This document shows, in pieces, positions 1-4,004 of a stretch of DNA of 7,724 bases. The DNA is from an uncultured Oscillibacter sp. (lineage in GTDB: Bacteria > Bacillota > Clostridia > Oscillospirales > Oscillospiraceae). Under the pieces are notes generated by a model. It saw only the letters and a program-made list of their open reading frames with translations. It had not been told where the DNA came from and searched no databases. The stretch is from NCBI GenBank assembly GCA_947245315.1, contig CAMXNV010000104.1, positions 1 to 7,724 of the forward strand, given 5' to 3'. Each line of letters starts with the position of its first letter. Within the stretch, counting starts at the first letter, position 1. The translations under genes and the position numbers were made by a program.

Positions 1-679
1 GGCGGCAGCCGCCGCACATGCCCGTGCCGTCGATCATGATGGGGCTCATGGAGACCGTGGTGGGGATGCCGTAGGGCTCCGTGGTCTTGGAGACGAATTT
101 CATCATAATCATGGGCCCGATGGCGAAGACCTCGTCATACTGGTTCCCCGCCTCGATGAGTTCCTTCAGGGCGTCGGTGACCAGGCCCTTCCGGCCATAG
201 CTGCCGTCATCCGTGCAGACGATCAGTTTATCGGAGGCCTTCTTGAACTCCTCCTCCAGGATCACCAGGTCCTCGGTGCGGAAGCCGACAACGGCGTGGA
301 CCTCGGCCCCGTCGTCGTGGAACTTTTTCAGCACCGGGTAGGCGATGGCGCAGCCCACGCCGCCGCCGACCACGCAGACCTTTTTCTTGCCCTCGGTCTC
401 GGTGGCCTTGCCCAGGGGGCCCACGAAGTCCTGGAGGCAGTCGCCCTCGTTCAGGTGGGAGAGCTTCTCCGTGGTGGCGCCCACGGTCTGGACGATGATG
501 GTGACCGTCCCTTTTTCCGGGTCATAGGCGTTGATGGTAATGGGGATGCGCTCGCCCTTTTCGTCCACCCGGAGGATGATGAACTGGCCCGGCTGGGCCT
601 TCTTGGCAATCAGCGGGGCCTCGATCTCATACAGGGTCACGGTGGGGCGCAGGGCCTCTTTTCTGACAATTTTGTACAT
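1..679 (-). CDS. nfnA: NfnA-like FAD/NAD-binding subunit of ferredoxin:NADP+ oxidoreductase (C-terminus cut off)
   Basis: This is the N-terminal 226 residues of a sulfide/dihydroorotate dehydrogenase-like flavoprotein; the family is usually about 280 residues, so the 3' end lies outside the window. Residues 1-95 form the FAD-binding barrel, with PGQF at 30-33 and RIPITI at 44-49. Residues 100-200 form the NAD-binding fold with a glycine-rich GGGVGCAIAYP loop at 105-115. The last visible residues read DGTGMCGGCR, the start of the cysteine cluster that holds the [2Fe-2S] centre in NfnA. The spacing fits NfnA better than PyrK. In the known family, NfnAB bifurcates electrons between NADPH, NAD+ and ferredoxin in the cytoplasm, and the large subunit gene (nfnB) normally follows; here it would lie beyond position 1. 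The start is the ATG at 679-677, preceded by AAGGAAG. A promoter lies about 100 bases upstream. Confidence 0.88.
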   Translation of the reverse strand, partial: MYKIVRKEALRPTVTLYEIEAPLIAKKAQPGQFIILRVDEKGERIPITINAYDPEKGTVTIIVQTVGATTEKLSHLNEGDCLQDFVGPLGKATETEGKKKVCVVGGGVGCAIAYPVLKKFHDDGAEVHAVVGFRTEDLVILEEEFKKASDKLIVCTDDGSYGRKGLVTDALKELIEAGNQYDEVFAIGPMIMMKFVSKTTEPYGIPTTVSMSPIMIDGTGMCGGCR

Positions 680-775
680 ATGCTTCCTTCTTTCCCAATC
701 ACGTCATGGTTGAAATTTTGGAGCGGTGTCCTTCCTTAAGCCATATCTCAAACAGGGCCTAGACACATTATTTTC

Positions 776-804
776 AGTTTAGCATATAGGGGGGACCCCG
801 TCAA
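776..804 (-). promoter_or_regulatory. sigma-A-type promoter for nfnA
   Basis: On the minus strand TTGACG (804-799) is followed after exactly 17 bases by TAAACT (781-776). The first matches the -35 consensus at 5 of 6 bases and the second matches the -10 at 4 of 6. Transcription would start near 769, giving nfnA a leader of about 90 nt. I see no convincing leader peptide or riboswitch in that leader. Confidence 0.6.
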
Positions 805-822
805 TTGGTTTTTGCAAAATCT

Positions 823-840
823 CGGGAGAGAGGCATCCCG
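823..840 (-). terminator. weak candidate terminator after the acyltransferase gene
   Basis: A 5-bp stem, CGGGA with TCCCG, with an 8-base loop lies directly after the acyltransferase stop codon. On the minus strand it is followed by a short T-containing run (AGATTTTGC). The stem is short and the T-run is broken, so termination may be partial, and nfnA also has its own promoter just downstream. Confidence 0.3.
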
Positions 841-843
841 GCG

Positions 844-1869
844 TCAGCCCTTCGCGGGGACCTTCTCCGGCGTTCTCCCCAGGGCCCGGCGGGCTCCTTC
901 CAGGGCCTTGTGGAGCAGAATACCCAGCGCCAGGTTCCCGGCGTAGGCCAGGAGGTAGAAGCGCAGCGGGTGCCCCGTCAGCCCCACGAGGCCCATCAGC
1001 GGCTCCGTCTCCCGGGTGACCACCACGTTCAGCAGGTAAATCTCCAAGCTGCACTCCCCCAGCAGGGAGAGGGCCCGGAGGCGCAGCCCCGTCCGCTCCA
1101 GCAGCCAGGCCGCCAGCAGGCACAGCGGGCAGACCACCAGGCTGAAAATGAAGCAGGGAGCTATGTAAATCCGCTGGGTCCACACCCCGAACAGCAGCGC
1201 TCCCCCCGCCAGGGCCAGCCCGGCCCAAAGGAGCCGGTGCCTCCGGGAGAGAGCCTGTCCGGTGTGGAGGCAGTAGCCGCACAGCGTCCCCAGGGCAAAG
1301 GCAGGAATCCGAAAGAGGAAGTCCCGGAGGTACAGCAGGTTCAGGGGAATGGCGAGCCGGTAGAGCCCATAGGCCGCCGGGAGGGCCAGCACCGCCGCAA
1401 GCACGGGGGAAGGGCTCTTCCGCAGCAGCCGCACCCAGAGGGGGGCCAGGAGGTAGAAGGCCAGCAGGGCGGAGACGTACCAGTTGAAGCTCCCGGAAAT
1501 CTGAAACCAATAATGGAGCCCGGAGAGGCTCCACAGCATCGTAGAAAAGGAAATCCTCCCCAGGTAAATCAAGCAGAGGCTGTAGGCCCCCACCACCAGC
1601 CAATAGGCGGGGAGAATCCGGGCGCACCGGGCCCTCCAGAACGCGGTCACCGAGGGCCGCCGGAGCAGGGACCCGCACAGGCCCAGGCCGGAGAGGAACA
1701 GGAAAATGTCCACGCCCAGGTAGCCGTATTCCTGCACCAGGGCCAAGGCCCGCCAGGGGGCGTGGTAGCTGTAGGCGTGGAACAGCATGACCCACAGCAG
1801 GGCCAGGCCCATCAGCTCCGAGCGGCGGAGGCTGAGCAGCTCATAGGACAAAGCTGGTCGATTCTTCAT
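844..1869 (-). CDS. membrane acyltransferase family 3 protein (OafA/YrhL-like)
   Basis: This is a 341-residue integral membrane protein with about ten hydrophobic segments, the usual size for the AT3 fold (PF01757). Such proteins move acetyl or other acyl groups onto cell-surface sugars, exopolysaccharides or lipids; the substrate here cannot be read from the sequence. Family signatures are LLWVMLFHAY in the first helix with the catalytic-type His31, GYLGVDIFLFLSGLGL at 49-64, RCARILPAYW at 81-90, and FNWYVSALLAFYLLAPLW around 128-145. The Arg of the family's R-x10-H motif is replaced by Met20 (LMGLALLWVMLFH), although Arg15 and Arg16 lie close by. The start at 1869 was chosen over in-frame upstream starts because AAGGAG stands 6 bases before it and upstream residues would overlap the HEAT-like gene. 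The gene follows the HEAT-like gene by 41 bases, probably in one transcript. The C-terminus is basic. Confidence 0.88.
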   Translation of the reverse strand: MKNRPALSYELLSLRRSELMGLALLWVMLFHAYSYHAPWRALALVQEYGYLGVDIFLFLSGLGLCGSLLRRPSVTAFWRARCARILPAYWLVVGAYSLCLIYLGRISFSTMLWSLSGLHYWFQISGSFNWYVSALLAFYLLAPLWVRLLRKSPSPVLAAVLALPAAYGLYRLAIPLNLLYLRDFLFRIPAFALGTLCGYCLHTGQALSRRHRLLWAGLALAGGALLFGVWTQRIYIAPCFIFSLVVCPLCLLAAWLLERTGLRLRALSLLGECSLEIYLLNVVVTRETEPLMGLVGLTGHPLRFYLLAYAGNLALGILLHKALEGARRALGRTPEKVPAKG

Positions 1870-1875
1870 AGGGGA

Positions 1876-1881
1876 CTCCTT
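1876..1881 (-). promoter_or_regulatory. ribosome-binding site fixing the acyltransferase start
   Basis: AAGGAG on the minus strand lies 6 bases before the ATG at 1869. It decides against a 69-residue N-terminal extension that would start at 2076 inside the preceding gene and has no membrane or family features. Confidence 0.8.
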
Positions 1882-1910
1882 TTCGGCGTCCGGCGGGGCG
1901 GGCCGCCCGG

Positions 1911-2354
1911 TCAATTGGACGCCGTCAGTATTCTCTCGGTTTCCGCGATGTCCCGCTCCACCAGCGGGCGCATACTGTCCTTGTACTTCGATAAATCCGC
2001 GCTCCGCAGGCGCGACAGGATTGCCGGAATGTACTGCGGCTTTGCGGTCCCCACCTCCGCCAGGGCCTTGACGCACTGTCTGGCCGTAATGGGCTTTTCG
2101 TCCGTCACGTGCGCCAGAAAGGCGGGGAGGACGGCGTCGAAGCGATTGGCCTCATCCCACTGGGCGTTTGCCGCCAGGATGCACAGGGCCCGGTTCCGCA
2201 CAAGGGATTTGGGGTGGGCCAGCAGCGCGGCGAAGTCATCGAAGAATTCATACCACTCATCGGTCTCCCGGCTCTCCGAGATGATTTTCTGGGCAAAGGC
2301 GTAGGCGAGCTTATCGTCCTTTCCCGTCAGCCGGGCCACGATGGTCTCTCTCAT
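1911..2354 (-). CDS. small HEAT-repeat-like helical protein, function unknown
   Basis: This 147-residue soluble protein is made of amphipathic helices in pairs of about 35-40 residues. The first pair falls around 15-60 (FAALLAHPKSLVRNRALCILAANAQ), the second around 70-105 (VLPAFLAHVTDEKPITARQCVKALAEVG), and the third around 108-145 (YIPAILSRLR, then MRPLVERDIAETERIL). The spacing of Pro, Arg and hydrophobic residues is that of HEAT-like repeats. Similar small Firmicute proteins are often annotated as HEAT-repeat or SufBD-like proteins. No catalytic motif, signal peptide or membrane segment is visible, so a protein-binding role is inferred only from the fold. The ATG at 2354 is preceded by GGAGG at 9 bases. 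It has its own strong promoter just upstream, and the acyltransferase gene follows after 41 bases. Confidence 0.8.
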   Translation of the reverse strand: MRETIVARLTGKDDKLAYAFAQKIISESRETDEWYEFFDDFAALLAHPKSLVRNRALCILAANAQWDEANRFDAVLPAFLAHVTDEKPITARQCVKALAEVGTAKPQYIPAILSRLRSADLSKYKDSMRPLVERDIAETERILTASN

Positions 2355-2363
2355 GGGCGTCCG

Positions 2364-2368
2364 CCTCC
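2364..2368 (-). promoter_or_regulatory. ribosome-binding site fixing the HEAT-like gene start
   Basis: GGAGG on the minus strand lies 9 bases before the ATG at 2354. An in-frame GTG 13 codons further upstream sits essentially at the predicted transcription start and has no Shine-Dalgarno site. Confidence 0.7.
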
Positions 2369-2399
2369 AGCTTCTGATTTGCCGGTCTGTCACGAGGAA

Positions 2400-2428
2400 A
2401 GTATACCACCGGCGCGAATGACTTTCAA
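2400..2428 (-). promoter_or_regulatory. extended -10 sigma-A-type promoter for the HEAT-like gene and acyltransferase
   Basis: On the minus strand TTGAAA (2428-2423) and TATACT (2405-2400) are separated by exactly 17 bases, and TGG directly precedes TATACT (the extended -10 TGn). The predicted start of transcription is G2393, giving a leader of about 39 nt. This is one of the two best promoters in the window and makes the HEAT-like and acyltransferase pair independent of the upstream Spo0A-C-like gene. Confidence 0.8.
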
Positions 2429-2506
2429 CCTTCTTTTCTCTTCCATGCCCCGGCGCGGGGCCTGACGCGTATCCATGGGTTTTGTCCGGGCCTCGTTTGA
2501 AAACGG

Positions 2507-2887
2507 TCAAACAGGGCCTAAAACCAACGCATTGGGAACGTCCTTCATTTGCCTTTTCCGCCGCCGCTCAAAGTAGGCCAGCCGGATAACCAGGCTCTTC
2601 GGGCTGGGACAGGTGGAGGGGAGATGCCCCTGGTAGAGCTCCCGGAAAACATCCCTGTTCCCCGACTCCCACATGATGGCGGTGATGCGGCCCAGGGATT
2701 TGGAGACCGTCTGGGCCTTCCGGCCGGTCATTTTTTCGTACTCCCCCAAGATCGTACCCATCTGCAAATACTCCACGCCGTCGATGTCCCGCTCCGCGGC
2801 CAGGGCCACGACCCCTCGGAGGTCTTTGTATCCAATGGAGCTGATATCCCCGATGATTTCCGCAATGATGTCTCTCGTGTCTTCCAT
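2507..2887 (-). CDS. stand-alone Spo0A C-terminal (DNA-binding) domain-like protein
   Basis: The whole 126-residue protein corresponds to the effector domain of the sporulation regulator Spo0A; the phosphoreceiver domain is absent. The N-terminal part (IIAEIIGDISSIGYKDLRG, 7-25) matches the first helices of that domain. Residues 57-77 (KAQTVSKSLGRITAIMWESGN) align with the Spo0A recognition-helix region, which ends in AIEVAWSRGN. Residues 93-106 (CPSPKSLVIRLAYF) match the conserved KPTNSEFI-VADKL end. The residues occupying the Spo0A base-contact helix differ (SKSLGR instead of ERAIRH), so DNA specificity may have changed. The C-terminus is basic (ERRRKRQMK), followed by a short tail. An ideal AGGAGG stands 8 bases before the ATG at 2887. 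The likely role is a DNA-binding transcription regulator not directly controlled by phosphorylation. The homology is read by eye from pattern and length. Confidence 0.78.
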   Translation of the reverse strand: MEDTRDIIAEIIGDISSIGYKDLRGVVALAAERDIDGVEYLQMGTILGEYEKMTGRKAQTVSKSLGRITAIMWESGNRDVFRELYQGHLPSTCPSPKSLVIRLAYFERRRKRQMKDVPNALVLGPV

Positions 2888-2909
2888 AAGAAATACCTCC
2901 TAAAAGATT

Positions 2910-2932
2910 CCTTTTCAGGGAAATTGAAAAGG
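2910..2932 (-). promoter_or_regulatory. 5'-terminal leader hairpin of the Spo0A-C-like gene
   Basis: A perfect 8-bp inverted repeat (CCTTTTCA with TGAAAAGG) with a 7-base loop lies 8 bases before the AGGAGG site. If transcription starts at A2933, as predicted, the hairpin begins at the second nucleotide of the mRNA. Its second arm can also pair with CTTTT (minus strand, 2906-2902) beside the Shine-Dalgarno site, so two folds exclude each other. A protein-binding operator is an alternative reading. Confidence 0.5.
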
Positions 2933-2939
2933 TACTCCT

Positions 2940-2979
2940 ATGGTACTGCAAAACCCGGCGGTTTCGACGGTTTGCGACT
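2940..2979 (-). promoter_or_regulatory. candidate promoter with tandem Spo0A-box-like sites
   Basis: On the minus strand AGTCGCA (2979-2973) and CGTCGAA (2969-2963) resemble the 0A box TGTCGAA at 5 and 6 of 7 bases. They are 10 bp apart centre to centre, the spacing known for paired 0A boxes. GTCGAA (2968-2963) is 17 bases upstream of TACCAT (2945-2940), a 4-of-6 match to the -10, so the downstream box would replace the -35, as at Spo0A-activated promoters. The region also contains 9-bp tandem near-repeats (plus-strand cggcggttt and cgacggttt, 2956-2973). Confidence 0.4.
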
Positions 2980-3020
2980 TTTTTAGACATGATTTGCGGA
3001 AAAATGCTACGAATGTATAG

Positions 3021-3049
3021 AAAAAGGAGAGGCGCTTTCGCACCTCTCC
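3021..3049 (-). terminator. strong intrinsic terminator, minus strand
   Basis: On the minus strand a 10-bp stem (GGAGAGG-U-GC with GC-G-CCUCUCC) is closed by a GAAA tetraloop and followed immediately by TTTTT (3025-3021). The one non-Watson-Crick pair is U-G in minus-strand RNA but would be an A-C mismatch in plus-strand RNA, so strand and function agree. No coding gene lies upstream on that strand within reach, which points to a noncoding transcript. Confidence 0.85.
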
Positions 3050-3190
3050 GATCTTTGGCCGTCCCGCAGGCGTAAGAATGCGCGGCTTCAGCGGCGCGGG
3101 CCAAGAGTTTTACCGCACCCGGTTATACCAACCGCCATTTCCCAACCCAAGAACACGGGGCCGCACCCGGGCGTTCTCCGGAATTCTTTC
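3021..3190 (-). ncRNA. candidate structured noncoding RNA ending in an intrinsic terminator
   Basis: Upstream of the terminator the minus strand has no credible ORF but several local helices. GAAC (3176-3173) pairs with GTTC (3154-3151), extended inward by a G-U and a C-G pair and a GGG/CCC core. CGGTT (3134-3130) pairs with AACCG (3124-3120) around a 5-base loop. TTGGCC (3104-3099) pairs with GGCCAA (3060-3055) and may extend by CGC/GCG across a bulge. The G-U pairs in the first helix and in the terminator are A-C mismatches on the other strand, favouring a minus-strand RNA. The sequence CCGGGTGCGG occurs twice, 48 bases apart. The 5' end is uncertain, anywhere between about 3180 and 3240; no good promoter is visible. 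I do not recognise the family. Confidence 0.5.
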
Positions 3191-3210
3191 AACACTGTTA
3201 GATTTCAGAA

Positions 3211-3239
3211 AGATTCTGGACAGATTCCTATGGTACAGT
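3211..3239 (+). promoter_or_regulatory. possible promoter/operator of the ABC transporter operon
   Basis: AGATTC occurs twice with an 11-base period (3211-3216 and 3222-3227), the layout bound by many OmpR/PhoB-type response regulators. Immediately downstream TGG-TACAGT (3231-3239) resembles an extended -10 with 4 of 6 matches, but no good -35 stands 17 bases before it, as would fit an activated promoter. The segment also contains TCCTATGGTAC, present a second time at 2936-2946. Confidence 0.3.
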
Positions 3240-3255
3240 ATCCACAGTGAAAGCC

Positions 3256-3285
3256 CCGCGGCCCTCCGGAGCTCCGGGGGCGCGG
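3256..3285 (+). promoter_or_regulatory. GC-rich leader hairpin before the ABC transporter operon
   Basis: Three stem blocks, CCGCG/CGCGG, CCC/GGG and CCGG/CCGG, stack into a 12-bp stem with single-base bulges at G3261 and T3265 and an AGCT loop. It ends 19 bases before the GGAGGT site of the ATPase gene. There is no T-run, so it is not an intrinsic terminator for the plus strand. It may stabilise the message, pause polymerase or bind a regulator. Confidence 0.4.
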
Positions 3286-3318
3286 CTTCCCAATACGTTC
3301 CCTTGGAGGTATGACAAC

Positions 3319-3999
3319 ATGACCATTTTGGAAACCAAATCCCTGCGGAAAACCTACGGCTCCGGCGAGGCCGAGGTCCGGGCCCTGGACGGCGTGGACC
3401 TCACTGTGGAAAAGGGCGAGTTCGTCGCCGTCGTCGGCACCTCCGGCTCCGGCAAGTCCACCCTGCTCCACATGCTGGGCGGCCTGGACCGGCCCACCTC
3501 CGGCTCCGTCGCCGTGGACGGGAAGGACCTCTTCTCCCTGAAAGACGAGGCCCTCACCATCTTCCGCCGCCGGAAGATCGGCTTCGTCTTCCAGAACTAC
3601 AACCTGGTCCCCGTCCTCAGCGTCTACGAGAACATCGTCCTGCCCATCCAGCTGGACGGCCGGAAGCCCGACGACGGCTATGTGGACCAGATCATCGAGA
3701 CCCTGGGCCTGGAGAAGAAGCTGCAAAACCTTCCCAACAACCTCTCCGGCGGCCAGCAGCAGCGGGTGGCCATCGCCCGGGCCCTGGCGGCCAAGCCCGC
3801 CATCATCCTGGCCGACGAGCCCACGGGCAACCTGGACTCCCAGACCAGCCTGGACGTCATGGGCCTCCTGAAAATCACGGGGCAGAAGTTCGCCCAGACC
3901 ATCGTCATGATTACCCACAACGAGGAGCTGGCCCAGATGGCCGGACGGATCATCCGCATCGAGGACGGAAAGATCCGCTCCTCCCGGGAGACGAGGTGA
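3319..3999 (+). CDS. ABC transporter ATP-binding protein, MacB/LolD/BceA-type
   Basis: This 226-residue nucleotide-binding subunit is of standard length for the family. Walker A is GTSGSGKST (40-48), the Q-loop glutamine is in FVFQNYNLVPVLSVYENI (Q92), the signature is LSGGQQQRVAIARAL (142-156), Walker B is IILADE (162-167) followed by PTGNLD, and the switch histidine is H200 in ITHNEEL. The sequences around the Q-loop and signature are typical of ATPases that drive MacB/FtsX-type mechanotransmission permeases rather than classical importers. The start at 3319 has GGAGGT at 8 bases; upstream in-frame codons from 3247 run through the GC-rich leader hairpin and lack a site. The stop lies 5 bases before the permease ATG, so the two are translationally coupled and act together in the membrane. 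No sensor kinase or response regulator is adjacent. Confidence 0.96.
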   Translation: MTILETKSLRKTYGSGEAEVRALDGVDLTVEKGEFVAVVGTSGSGKSTLLHMLGGLDRPTSGSVAVDGKDLFSLKDEALTIFRRRKIGFVFQNYNLVPVLSVYENIVLPIQLDGRKPDDGYVDQIIETLGLEKKLQNLPNNLSGGQQQRVAIARALAAKPAIILADEPTGNLDSQTSLDVMGLLKITGQKFAQTIVMITHNEELAQMAGRIIRIEDGKIRSSRETR

Positions 4000-4000
4000 G
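3994..4000 (+). promoter_or_regulatory. ribosome-binding site fixing the permease start
   Basis: GAGGTG (3993-3998) inside the last ATPase codons places its GAGG 8 bases before the ATG at 4005. An in-frame GTG at 3996, overlapping the ATPase stop, is also possible with GGGAG 5 bases before it and would add three residues. Confidence 0.6.
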
Positions 4001-4004
4001 CGCC

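Noticed and set aside
805..2304. Plus-strand open frame of 499 codons, and a similar minus-strand frame of 694 codons at 4626-6710
   Set aside because: Both lie opposite well-supported genes and have low-complexity Gly/Pro/Gln/Ala composition typical of the antisense of GC-rich coding DNA; no ribosome-binding site or domain.
2489..2518. Hairpin around the stop codon of the Spo0A-like gene (GTTTGA with TCAAAC, plus GGCC ends)
   Set aside because: No T-run follows on either strand, and the mismatches do not favour either strand, so it is not supported as a terminator.
3078..3314. Plus-strand open frame of 78 codons before the ABC ATPase
   Set aside because: It runs through the RNA hairpins and the GC-rich leader stem, has no Shine-Dalgarno site and no recognisable domain; the wobble pattern shows the other strand is the functional one.
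3311..3322. ATG-ACA-ACA-TGA mini-ORF whose stop overlaps the ATPase start
   Set aside because: The ATG abuts GGAGGT with no spacer, so it cannot be read from that site; the site is correctly spaced for the ATG at 3319.
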